Of a stretch of DNA of 45,328 nucleotides, positions 22,463-29,390 are shown piece by piece (position 1 is the first letter of the stretch; each line of letters starts with the position of its first letter). Both the position numbers and the translations under genes were made by a program. Under the pieces are notes generated by a model. It saw nothing but the letters and a program-made list of their open reading frames with translations, was not told where the DNA came from and did no database searches. Source of the DNA: a virus; the IMG/VR virus record IMGVR_UViG_3300037129_000080, positions 1 through 45,328 of that record. One strand, 5' to 3'.

Positions 22463-23272
22463 ATGAGGAAGAGCGGCCGGATACCAACCGAAGAATTGCG
22501 AAAACTCTACATCGACGAGAAGCTAAGCACTCGCCAGATCGGGGCTCGCGTGGGCAAGTCTGGACGAACTGTTGTTCAGTGGCTCAAGGAGGCTGGCATT
22601 CAGGCTCGCACCAATTCCGAATCGAGATTTGGCAGAGCGCTCCCGGATAGCGCGATCCTTGCGTCCGTGCGCGCGAGAAGAAAGCACGTTGTCCCCGGAC
22701 GCTCCGACATCGGGTACAAGGTCGACGGGTATGGCTACGTGCAGATATGGGACGAAGAGAGTCAGTGCTACCACAAGGAACACCGCATGGTCATGGAGCG
22801 AAAGCTCGGGCGCCCGTTGCTACCTACCGAGGATGTTCACCACATCAACGAGATCAAGACTGACAATCGCGAAGAGAACCTGGAACTCAAGGCTTCCAGG
22901 TCGGAGCATCTGAAACTGCACGCCGAGGAGCGAGGCCGCACTCCAGAAGGACGGTTCCCATCTGACGGAGCAAAAGGGACGTGGGAGAAGCACGCATGCA
23001 AGATCGCAGAGTGCACGCGGGAGCACAAGGGATACGGGCTGTGCTCGGAGCACCTGCGGTGGGCAAAGAATAGAGATGCTCGTTTGCCCGAGGAAATTCT
23101 CGCTAGCGTTCCGGTAAGCTTCACAAAATGTTCCGTGAATGGATGCGAGCGCGGGAGCGCATCTCGTGGCCTATGCCAACCGCACTACTCATGGTGGAGA
23201 ACCAAGGGCGAAGTCCCGACTCATCTCATCGGAGAGACGGGGCGAGGCCATCCACCCATCAAGACGCAGTAG
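22463..23272 (+). CDS. HNH homing endonuclease with HTH domain
   Basis: The 269-aa protein begins with a HTH (STRQIGARVGKSGRTVVQWL), continues to an HNH core with EHRMVMERKLGRPL, DVHHINEIKTDNREENLEL and SEHLKLHAEERG (HNH_3-like), and ends with two short Cys/His repeats (CKIAECTREHKGYGLC and CSVNGCERGSASRGLC). Freestanding homing enzymes cut a homologous site in genomes lacking them and are copied in by repair. The flanking recoded and native 3' ends of the Mu-F-like gene fit that behaviour. The ATG at 22463 follows the -10 by 6 nt. Confidence 0.87.
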   Translation: MRKSGRIPTEELRKLYIDEKLSTRQIGARVGKSGRTVVQWLKEAGIQARTNSESRFGRALPDSAILASVRARRKHVVPGRSDIGYKVDGYGYVQIWDEESQCYHKEHRMVMERKLGRPLLPTEDVHHINEIKTDNREENLELKASRSEHLKLHAEERGRTPEGRFPSDGAKGTWEKHACKIAECTREHKGYGLCSEHLRWAKNRDARLPEEILASVPVSFTKCSVNGCERGSASRGLCQPHYSWWRTKGEVPTHLIGETGRGHPPIKTQ

Positions 23273-23273
23273 C

Positions 23274-23369
23274 GTCCCCTGGTCAGAGGCTTGGGGCACT
23301 GGCTCCATCGGAGAGCAGGGAGAGGTGGAGCCGGCTAGGGTTCAGGTGGAGGAGACGGAGGAGGACTAG
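23274..23369 (+). pseudogene. Remnant of Mu-F-like gene 3' end
   Basis: In frame this reads VPWSEAWGTGSIGEQGEVEP and then an acidic tail ending in TEED, then TAG. It aligns with the last 35 codons of the intact gene (VIPWSGEWNAKSIGSQGEVT...), but base identity is low. It is GC-rich like the phage core, so it is probably the original end, cut off when the homing endonuclease and its replacement end arrived. Confidence 0.8.
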
Positions 23370-23670
23370 CCGCCTCACGCCTTGCTACCGAAAGCTGCTT
23401 CTTCAGACTTCGCGATTTTGCAGAGCTGACTTTTGGGCAGATCCGGCAGCGGCGGTCTCTACGTAGAGAGAATCCTTCGGCGAATAGCGCCGTTTCAATC
23501 GAGCCAAGCAGCACCCTGCCAAATTTCTTCAAGTTAATTATCTCGCACGGTGACTTGGATGTTAACTCTCCGATGCTATTGATGTTCGCGAAGTGGAGCG
23601 CGTTCAGAATGCGAACCCTCTGCGAATCCTTGAACTTCAGTTTGGACGGATGGTCATTTTTATCAAGCAT
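23335..23670 (-). CDS. RNA-polymerase alpha-CTD-like protein
   Basis: The 111-aa product (from ATG 23670) has a domain that follows RNA-polymerase alpha C-terminal domain closely: VRILNALHFANINSIGEL, a KSPCEIINLKKFG helix, then a helix ending LFAEGFSL. In E. coli alpha-CTD the Arg and Asn of VRSANCLK and the NLGKKS turn contact the UP element; the equivalents here are R-x-L-N and KFGRVL. The C-terminus is basic then Pro-rich and reads antisense through the Mu-F remnant. A small free alpha-CTD could steer host RNA polymerase. It is AT-richer than its surroundings, and a 12-bp palindrome GTGAGGCCTCAC sits at its start. Confidence 0.7.
   Translation of the reverse strand: MLDKNDHPSKLKFKDSQRVRILNALHFANINSIGELTSKSPCEIINLKKFGRVLLGSIETALFAEGFSLRRDRRCRICPKVSSAKSRSLKKQLSVARREAASPPPSPPPEP
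23342..23370. repeat. Direct repeat, left copy
   Basis: A 29-bp sequence beginning TCAGGTGGAGGAGACGGA that encodes the end of the Mu-F remnant. It recurs at 23695-23723 with two mismatches and flanks the alpha-CTD-like gene. Confidence 0.85.
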
Positions 23671-23694
23671 GTGAGGCCTCACGTTGTTTGCCGC

Positions 23695-23723
23695 TCAGGT
23701 GGAGGAGACGGAAGAGGAGTAGC
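23695..23723. repeat. Direct repeat, right copy
   Basis: The second 29-bp copy, 27/29 identical, ending in its own stop (TAG) and TTAC. Together with the left copy it bounds a 353-bp insert. The copies are too long for a usual transposon target duplication and point to recombination or slippage at the gene end. Confidence 0.85.
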
Positions 23724-24032
23724 TTACTCGTACCACTCGCCCATTATGGGCACACCGTTCTTGCCGATTGTCACCATGAACTTCTTCCCGCACAGTTCAA
23801 CGAACCACGTCCGCGTATCCATTTGCTCGACATGAAGCCAAGGCGAAATCACAACCTCGTCGATGATGGTGCGAATGGGGAATCGCGGGCCGGCCAGCTT
23901 GCCGGCCTTCGGATCTGGATAATCCGCGCTGTAGAGGCTGTGCGTGGTGGAACCGAACGACAGCTTGCCTCGACGGGAAGGAGGGGCGTCGTGTTTGATT
24001 CGCCAGGTGGCTCCGGGTGAAATCTTTCTCAT
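23724..24032 (-). CDS. Unknown minus-strand cargo protein
   Basis: A 102-aa basic protein, probably beta-rich, with no recognised family (segments IIDEVVISPWLHVEQMD, WFVELCGKKFMVTIGKNG). Its upstream region is the only other place that matches the region upstream of cas12. ATG lies 6 nt after the -10. It ends within the right direct repeat zone, in a cluster of cargo genes; a defence or counter-defence role is possible but unsupported. Confidence 0.6.
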   Translation of the reverse strand: MRKISPGATWRIKHDAPPSRRGKLSFGSTTHSLYSADYPDPKAGKLAGPRFPIRTIIDEVVISPWLHVEQMDTRTWFVELCGKKFMVTIGKNGVPIMGEWYE

Positions 24033-24075
24033 GCGTATGAGATACGCTCCAGCCTCTCGGCGGCGTCACAAATTA
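24033..24075 (-). promoter_or_regulatory. Minus-strand promoter shared with cas12
   Basis: Read on the minus strand: GTGACGCC, about 18-19 bp, then TATCTC (24039-24044) and 6 nt to the ATG. Bases 24040-24067 match 41692-41719 at 25 of 28 positions. The two cargo genes therefore have a common control element. Confidence 0.65.
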
Positions 24076-24114
24076 CGTTGACGACATCGGGAAACCTTGA
24101 AACGCTTAGGTGGC

Positions 24115-24342
24115 ATGGCGAAACCGCTCTATCCAGGCCCGGAACCGAAGTGGGTGAACCATCCGGCCGTCAACGCTCCGCACCCCAACGTCATCGACGA
24201 TGACCGCGTGGGCTTGGGTGCTGACGACGCGTCGCTCGCTCAGCAGAGAAACGCGTCCGGCGGCCTGTCCGATGACCCGACAGAGAGTGGTGCGCCAGTG
24301 AGAAATCGCAAGTCATTTCGCAACCTCCGAGGTGGAAGGTAG
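24115..24342 (+). CDS. Hypothetical protein
   Basis: A 75-aa Asn/Pro/Asp-rich, probably disordered protein. ATG 24115 is preceded by TTAGGTGGC; an upstream TTG start is less likely. It begins the small-protein run leading to the capsid genes. Confidence 0.5.
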   Translation: MAKPLYPGPEPKWVNHPAVNAPHPNVIDDDRVGLGADDASLAQQRNASGGLSDDPTESGAPVRNRKSFRNLRGGR

Positions 24343-24345
24343 CCC

Positions 24346-24540
24346 ATGCCCGAGACTCATCGCAACAGTCGCATGATCGCCGAGGAGAGGAACCGCAAGG
24401 GCGGCTTTGAAAGCTCCGATGGCTTCGATGCCGTCGCAGGCTGCCCGGCCGGCGTGGCCCCCCAAGGCACCGAGCGCGACTACGCCGCCAACCCGACGAA
24501 CCCGGCCGAGAAGCCGGCGCCGATGAAGGGCGTGAAGTAG
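24346..24540 (+). CDS. Small Lys/Pro-rich protein
   Basis: A 64-aa protein with GGAAGG before its ATG. Contains GGFESSDGFDAVAGCPAG, a Gly-rich segment and a short Pro/Lys end. The stop directly abuts the next ATG. Function unknown. Confidence 0.5.
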   Translation: MPETHRNSRMIAEERNRKGGFESSDGFDAVAGCPAGVAPQGTERDYAANPTNPAEKPAPMKGVK

Positions 24541-24855
24541 ATGGCCGACCAAGCTGGCTTGAAGGATTGGGCCGCACGCCGCACTCACGGCGGAGGGGCC
24601 GAGGTCGTTCCCGAAGCTGAGCAAGAGGGCGATTCGAGCGACGTCCACGTGATTCTGACGGAGCAATCGCACGCCGTCGGCGATGTGGTCGAGGCGCTCG
24701 ACGAGTTGCCGGATCCGGACGAAGCGATCATTGAGATTCGGAACGACTGCCAGTCCATTCGGGACCGTCTCGACGCGAAGGCCAAGGAGCTTGGCGCGCA
24801 GCCCGAGGAAGAGCAGGACGAGGAAGATTCGAGCGAGGAGATCACCAATGAGTGA
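24541..24855 (+). CDS. Acidic helical protein
   Basis: A 104-aa protein whose C-terminal half is a Glu-rich helix (AIIEIRNDCQSIRDRLDAKAKELG then EEEQDEEDSSEE). Begins exactly at the previous stop and overlaps the next start by 8 nt. Likely an assembly factor or virion-associated linker; this is a guess from position. Confidence 0.5.
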   Translation: MADQAGLKDWAARRTHGGGAEVVPEAEQEGDSSDVHVILTEQSHAVGDVVEALDELPDPDEAIIEIRNDCQSIRDRLDAKAKELGAQPEEEQDEEDSSEEITNE

Positions 24856-24997
24856 AGAGCCCAAGGATCCGTCGGAAGAGTACGACGCCAAGCACGGCAA
24901 GCGTTCCGACGCCGAAGAGCAGCGCCCCAGCGGTCTGACCGAGGCAAGTAACAAGGCCGCGGAGTGCTGCAACCCAATGAAGAACCTTTCCAAATAG
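24848..24997 (+). CDS. Small repeated-family protein A
   Basis: A 49-aa acidic protein with EEPKDPSEEYDAKHGK at its N-terminus. The next gene starts with nearly the same motif, so the two are probably tandem paralogues. Function unknown. Confidence 0.5.
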   Translation: MSEEPKDPSEEYDAKHGKRSDAEEQRPSGLTEASNKAAECCNPMKNLSK

Positions 24998-25006
24998 GAG
25001 CCACCC

Positions 25007-25168
25007 ATGGCAACCGAAGAGCCGAAAGACCCGCAAGAGCAGTACGATTCCAAGCACGGCGCGCCCAACGGTGGGACTCCGAGCGTTCCCGTTGAAGAGC
25101 AATGGGGAGGCAATCTCAATCCGGTTAGAGAGACGCCGCAGAGCGGCAAGAATCTCAAGGGCGTCTAA
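25007..25168 (+). CDS. Small repeated-family protein B
   Basis: A 53-aa protein preceded by TAGGAGCC. It begins EEPKDPQEQYDSKHGAPN, paralogous to the gene before it, then diverges to a Gly/Asn-rich end. The stop abuts the next GTG. Confidence 0.5.
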   Translation: MATEEPKDPQEQYDSKHGAPNGGTPSVPVEEQWGGNLNPVRETPQSGKNLKGV

Positions 25169-25561
25169 GTGGCGCAGCCTACCACGATTATCCATCAAGG
25201 AGCCTTGACCGAGCGTCCGTTCTGCGGAAACTCGAATGGCTCTTTGCTGGACGTTGCCGACACGTCTTTCCAAGGCACCTACCAGGCCTCGAAGACGGCG
25301 CGCATCGGCGTGGTGGGTGCGACCGACTTGCTCCCCTTTGTTCTTTCCCTGGACGGCATCGCCAAGGTGCGGGCCATTTCGGTGAAGGCGCAGGCCGGAG
25401 CCACGATCAAGATTGTCCTCACGTCATCGGCCGGCACAGACCAGGCCTTCAGCGCAACAGCATTCCTTCTTCATTCCCCCAACTCAGGCAGCGAGTTTAC
25501 GGCGATCAAGTTTGTCGGCACGGCCGACCTTGAAATCCTGATCGCTGGCGACCTCACCTAG
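25169..25561 (+). CDS. Putative capsid decoration protein 1
   Basis: A 130-aa protein, Ser/Thr/Ala/Gly-rich with alternating hydrophobic residues (VRAISVKAQAGATIKIVLTS), a beta-sandwich pattern. Its position between small assembly genes and the scaffold is typical of head-decoration proteins. GTG start. Confidence 0.55.
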   Translation: MAQPTTIIHQGALTERPFCGNSNGSLLDVADTSFQGTYQASKTARIGVVGATDLLPFVLSLDGIAKVRAISVKAQAGATIKIVLTSSAGTDQAFSATAFLLHSPNSGSEFTAIKFVGTADLEILIAGDLT

Positions 25562-25569
25562 GAGACACC

Positions 25570-25989
25570 ATGGCTACCAGCGTCCGCGATCAATTGAATG
25601 GAACCAACCTCACAAACAACGTGGCCGATCTGGCCCTTTCGATTGGCCTGGGAGAAGTCCTCTCCTATCTCTTGTCGAAGGCGACCTACACCGAGACCGG
25701 CATCGCCGTCACGTCGAACGTGTCGACCCTGGCGAATCAGCCAACCTCACAGGGCCTCTTTCAGTGCGTGGTTGCGTCCGTCTCTGGCGGTTCGGCGACC
25801 GGCGTGAAGAAGCTCCTGAAGGGCCCCATCTCTGGATCGGGCGCGATTGTGCCCGCGGCCGGCGAGTGCGTGTGGGACGGCGCCAAGAGCGTTCTGTTCT
25901 GCGCGACCGACCTGGCCCTCACGGCGTCCTTCACCTACGCCGTGTCGACCGATGAAGCTTCGGTCACGAAGAAGGCGCTCGGACAGTAA
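25570..25989 (+). CDS. Putative capsid decoration protein 2
   Basis: A 139-aa beta-rich protein with AGGAGACACC upstream. Contains Gly/Ser-rich turns (ASVSGGSATGVKKLLKG) and a CVWDGAKSVLFC pair. Probably stabilises or decorates the capsid like the preceding gene. No sharp family motif. Confidence 0.55.
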   Translation: MATSVRDQLNGTNLTNNVADLALSIGLGEVLSYLLSKATYTETGIAVTSNVSTLANQPTSQGLFQCVVASVSGGSATGVKKLLKGPISGSGAIVPAAGECVWDGAKSVLFCATDLALTASFTYAVSTDEASVTKKALGQ

Positions 25990-26009
25990 CACAGCAAAAT
26001 TCAAGCCCG

Positions 26010-26030
26010 GCCCGGAGGCTTAATCCGGGC
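26010..26030 (+). terminator. GC-rich hairpin before scaffold gene
   Basis: GCCCGGA (26010-26016), loop GGCTTAA, then TCCGGGC (26024-26030): a perfect 7-bp stem. No U-run follows, so it may be a pause site, RNA stabiliser or weak terminator between decoration and scaffold genes. Confidence 0.45.
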
Positions 26031-26080
26031 GCCCACACGCTGCCAGCAAGCGGTTAATTGCGAGAGTAGGGAGACAGGAA

Positions 26081-26854
26081 ATGGCCGACGAGAACATTCC
26101 AGTGCAGACACAAGTCACACCCCCAGTAGAAGCGACGCCCCCGGTGGCTGTCCCGCCTGTGCAGGCCCAGCAGCCCGCAAAGGTCAAGGGGGAATTCCGC
26201 GAGCCGCCTCACCAAGCGTTCGTGAACAGGGTGAAGCGGGAAGCCGCGATGGAAGTCAAGCGAAGGCTTGGCGTCACCATCGAAGAGGCCGAGGCCCTCG
26301 TGAAGAAGGGCGGCGTCCAGTCGGCGAGCGGAGACCAGTCGGCGGCGCAGAAGACCACCGACAAGGCACTCTTGGAAGCCAAGAAGGAAGCGGAAGACGC
26401 CCGCAGGGAGAACGCCCAGCTCAAGGGCCAGAACGAGTCTCTGAAGAAGAAGCACGAGAAGGAAGTCAAGCGGCTCAAGAACAAGCAGTTCGAGGCCCAG
26501 CTCTCGGCCGCAGCTTCCAAAGCCGGCATTGTCGACACTGACTACGCCGTGACACTTTTTGCACGCGAAGTCGCCAAGGGTACGGGCGAAGTGGATCCTG
26601 ACAAGTTCTTCGCCGGCCTCAAGGAGACGAAGCCGCACTTGTTCGGCGTTGCGACCACCGTCGCGACTACCACAGTCGTCCCGCCCGTAGTGGTGCCCCC
26701 CACCACGGCACCGAAAGAATCCGCGGCCCCAGGCGAGGAAACCCCGAAGCCAAGTGTTCCGGGAGCTGCCCCGCCTTTGAAGACTGCCGACGACGATACA
26801 CCGGAGGAGTTCAACGCCCGACTCCGCCGCAACGGCTGGCAGCCCGGAAGCTAG
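26081..26854 (+). CDS. Capsid scaffolding protein
   Basis: The 257-aa protein has a Pro/Val-rich start (1-35), a Lys/Arg stretch, then a strong coiled coil (about 105-150: EAKKEAEDARRENAQLKGQN and on). A short helical C-terminal domain (ASKAGIVDTDYAVTLFAREVA) and a Pro/Thr-rich tail follow. This is the classic layout of a phage scaffold, directly upstream of the major capsid gene. It guides shell assembly and is later lost. Confidence 0.85.
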   Translation: MADENIPVQTQVTPPVEATPPVAVPPVQAQQPAKVKGEFREPPHQAFVNRVKREAAMEVKRRLGVTIEEAEALVKKGGVQSASGDQSAAQKTTDKALLEAKKEAEDARRENAQLKGQNESLKKKHEKEVKRLKNKQFEAQLSAAASKAGIVDTDYAVTLFAREVAKGTGEVDPDKFFAGLKETKPHLFGVATTVATTTVVPPVVVPPTTAPKESAAPGEETPKPSVPGAAPPLKTADDDTPEEFNARLRRNGWQPGS

Positions 26855-26900
26855 TAGCACATGACGGGGCGATTCAAAACCAAGCTCACCGACGAGAAAC

Positions 26901-26920
26901 CTTGATAGATTTTACCTATC
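26901..26920 (+). promoter_or_regulatory. Possible capsid-gene promoter / inverted repeat
   Basis: TGATAGATT (extended -10-like) overlaps an inverted repeat GATAG (26904-26908) and CTATC (26916-26920) about 30 bp before the capsid ATG. A ribosome site (TTGGAGAAATG) lies closer to the start. This may raise capsid expression. Confidence 0.3.
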
Positions 26921-26950
26921 GCCCCTCATCCACAATTGGAGAAATGACCC

Positions 26951-28315
26951 ATGGCAAACTTTCCTGATTCTTCCCTGACCGTGACGGGGTTCAACCCCTC
27001 GGTCGTTGCGATTGCGCAAGACCGCACCCTGCAACGCGTGTTCCGTGATGCGGCCTTCCCGCGCCTCCTGTATCGCATGGAAGCGATTGGTGAGTTGTGG
27101 CCGGTCAACCTCGGCGCCAACCAGACGTTCACTCGTGCGGGGCTCATCGAGCCTTCCACGCGTCCTCTGCAACCCGGTGTGGATCCGACTCCCGCCAGCT
27201 ACTCGGTAGAGCAGTGGGAAGCCACGGCCCAACAGTGGGGCAAGGCAATCGACACGCACATGCCCACCAGCTACGTCACGCTGGCGTCGGTCTACCTGCG
27301 GAACATGCACCAGCTCGGCCTGCATGCTGGTCAGTCGCTCAATCGCGTTGTCCGCGACAAGCTATTCAACGCCTACGTGGCCGGCAACACGGTTGCCACT
27401 GTGTACGGCGGCGGCTCGGCTCTCCCGGTCGTGAACCTTTGCGGCTTCACCAAGCAAATCTTCAACGGTCGGCCCAACCCCGTGAGCGCAGCCAACCCGC
27501 TGGCCGTCACCATCGGCGGCGTGGCCAACACTGTCGTCGGGTTCACCTCGACGTACCCTGGTGACGAAATCCACGGCGGAACCTTGACCCTTGGAACTGC
27601 GGTCGGTGCCATTGCGGCCCGCACGGCAGTCCTCGCGAACAATCGCTCGCGCATCGTTTGGTCGGGCGGCGGCTCGCGCGTCGATGACGTCACCTCGACC
27701 ACCTTCCAGACCCTGGCCGACATCCGCACTGCGGTTGCCCAGATGCGCTTCGACAACATCCCCCCGCACGAGGATGGGTCCTACCACTGGCACGGCGACC
27801 CCATCAGCGAGTCGCAGATGTTCTCGGACACCGAGTTCCAGAATCTCAATCGGTCCATGCCGGACTACATCCACTATCGCCGGTTCGCGATGGCGTACCT
27901 CTTGGGCGTCACCTTCTACCGCAACACCGAGGCTCCCAACACGTCGACCGTGTCGCAGAACCCGGCCAACGGATTCACCTCGGGCTGGGAAGACACGAAC
28001 CCCCTGAGCGTGACCCTTCACCGCTCGATCATCACTGGCCAAGGCGCCATCGAAGAGAAGTACCTCGACGAGTCCCGGTACATCTCGGAAGCCGGCATCC
28101 AAGGCAAGATCGGCGAGTTCGCAGTCGTCAACGGCGGCGTGCAGGTCATGACCGAGCGGATCCGCTTGGTGCTTCGTGCGCCTCTGGACCGCCTCCAGCA
28201 GACCACGGGCGCGGCCTGGTCGTTCTCCGGTGACTGGCCGATCCCGACCGACTCCGTGACAACGTCGAGCGCCGCGGCCTTCAAGCGCGCGGTGGTTATC
28301 GTCCACGGCTCGTAA
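26951..28315 (+). CDS. Major capsid protein
   Basis: The 454-aa protein has capsid traits: an N-terminal arm (PDSSLTVTGFNPSVVAIAQD), a helix near SYVTLASVYLRNMHQLGLHA, a Gly/Ala/Val-rich core and a final DSVTTSSAAAFKRAVVIVHG strand. It follows the scaffold gene and has the size of an HK97-fold shell protein. TTGGAG supports the start. The stop codon begins a conserved non-coding element. Confidence 0.88.
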   Translation: MANFPDSSLTVTGFNPSVVAIAQDRTLQRVFRDAAFPRLLYRMEAIGELWPVNLGANQTFTRAGLIEPSTRPLQPGVDPTPASYSVEQWEATAQQWGKAIDTHMPTSYVTLASVYLRNMHQLGLHAGQSLNRVVRDKLFNAYVAGNTVATVYGGGSALPVVNLCGFTKQIFNGRPNPVSAANPLAVTIGGVANTVVGFTSTYPGDEIHGGTLTLGTAVGAIAARTAVLANNRSRIVWSGGGSRVDDVTSTTFQTLADIRTAVAQMRFDNIPPHEDGSYHWHGDPISESQMFSDTEFQNLNRSMPDYIHYRRFAMAYLLGVTFYRNTEAPNTSTVSQNPANGFTSGWEDTNPLSVTLHRSIITGQGAIEEKYLDESRYISEAGIQGKIGEFAVVNGGVQVMTERIRLVLRAPLDRLQQTTGAAWSFSGDWPIPTDSVTTSSAAAFKRAVVIVHGS

Positions 28316-28620
28316 ATCGAAAGACGCAACTTGCGCCTATCACCACAACGCGTAACTGAACGATTCCCAGGGCTTAGGTGCCCTGGGAGCGTTGTGGTGC
28401 AAAGATTCCATCGGGATTCGTCCCGTTTGGTTCACACCCATTCGTGGCGTGTGAAAGCCGGTCGACCTTGTGTTGACCGTTTACCCGCAAACTGTACCGG
28501 GGGACTTCGGACCTTTCCGGTCGTGTTCGTGGGGCTGAAAACTGGGGTCCAGATACTCGCTCCGGCGTGCGATAATCGCCTGGTCCGACTATCAGCTTCG
28601 GCTGCCTAGTCAATTTCTGG
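28316..28620 (+). ncRNA. Structured non-coding RNA region after capsid gene
   Basis: There is no supported gene in 28316-28658. An 11-bp stem (CACCACAACGC 28341-28351 / GCGTTGTGGTG 28389-28399) encloses a 9-bp stem (TCCCAGGGC 28365-28373 / GCCCTGGGA 28380-28388). Three perfect UUCG-loop hairpins follow: CGGGA-TTCG-TCCCG (28412-28425), CCA-TTCG-TGG extended by TTCACAC/GTGTGAA (28431-28455) and CAGC-TTCG-GCTG inside GACTA/TAGTC (28587-28611). A T-run follows at about 28636. The first 60 nt match the element at 12139. Confidence 0.6.
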
Positions 28621-28658
28621 ACCTCAGCCTTTCAGTTTTTTTTCGGAGGGAAACGCAG

Positions 28659-28955
28659 ATGGCAAAATTCAGGCTCACAGACGAACCAATCGAAGTCGGA
28701 AAGTCGGCACCCGCTCCGGTGACCGCGAAGGTAGAGGAGCAGGTTTCTGCTCCCGAGGTAGAGGCTGCTCCCGATGCGCCGCTGCCGCCCCCCATGCCGG
28801 CCGAGAGGAAGTTCCGAGTGGTGGCTGATGCCAAGGTGTGCAGCGGGGCTGCTCATTACCTGCTCAAGAAGGGGCACGTCGTGTCCTCGTTTGGATACAA
28901 CATCGAGGCCCTGAAGAAGTCGAACGTTCAACTTGAGGAGATCGTCCAGGCCTAA
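28659..28955 (+). CDS. Small virion/neck-associated protein
   Basis: A 98-aa protein with TCGGAGGG upstream. Ala/Pro/Glu-rich first half, then a small folded part (RKFRVVADAKVCSGAAHYLLKKGHVVSS). Position directly after the capsid gene suggests a head or neck factor. No family recognised. Confidence 0.55.
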   Translation: MAKFRLTDEPIEVGKSAPAPVTAKVEEQVSAPEVEAAPDAPLPPPMPAERKFRVVADAKVCSGAAHYLLKKGHVVSSFGYNIEALKKSNVQLEEIVQA

Positions 28956-28970
28956 GCTGGACGTGATGCC

Positions 28971-29387
28971 GTGACTGTGAACGCAATACTCTCCGACGAG
29001 GAGAAGTCACGGATTCGGTACTACCTCGGCTATCCGGTCGCGGTCGACGTGACCACCTTCACGCTGGGCATCCCAGCCGTAGCTCAGACGCTCTTCATTC
29101 TCGAAGGGCAGATGAACAAGATTCCCGAGGGCGCTGTTGGGTTGGTCCGCAATTGCGTGGCGGTGCTGGATGGCATAGAGGCTCAGCTCGTGGAAGCTCA
29201 GGCGTACTTTGCGGCCACGCGGGTATCGGACATAAACGTGAACGACCGGCATACCGAGAAGCTGGACGCTGAAGCTCGCAAGTGGATCCTCAAATTGGCT
29301 GAACTTTTGGGCGCCCCGGTAAACGTCTACAGTACCAGGATGAACTCAGGAGTACCTGCGATGAACATTCCCGTGCAATCCGTGTAG
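28971..29387 (+). CDS. Head-tail adaptor-like protein
   Basis: A 138-aa, mainly helical protein (SDEEKSRIRYYLGYP, QTLFILEGQMNKIPEGAVGL, DAEARKWILKLAELLG), matching the pattern of small connector proteins that sit below the portal. GTG start after GATGCC. The last 25 codons use more A/T than the rest, which suggests the end was replaced with the adjoining HNH gene. Confidence 0.6.
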   Translation: MTVNAILSDEEKSRIRYYLGYPVAVDVTTFTLGIPAVAQTLFILEGQMNKIPEGAVGLVRNCVAVLDGIEAQLVEAQAYFAATRVSDINVNDRHTEKLDAEARKWILKLAELLGAPVNVYSTRMNSGVPAMNIPVQSV

Positions 29388-29390
29388 ATC

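Noticed and set aside
24313-25158. Minus-strand frame of 281 aa
   Set aside because: Crosses several coupled plus-strand genes that have ribosome sites; no motif.
27362-28306. Minus-strand frame of 314 aa
   Set aside because: Antisense to the capsid gene, with Arg/Gly/Val-rich composition typical of shadow frames.
28331-28609. 92-aa plus-strand frame after capsid gene
   Set aside because: No ribosome site or motif, and the DNA is explained by exact RNA stems and UUCG loops.
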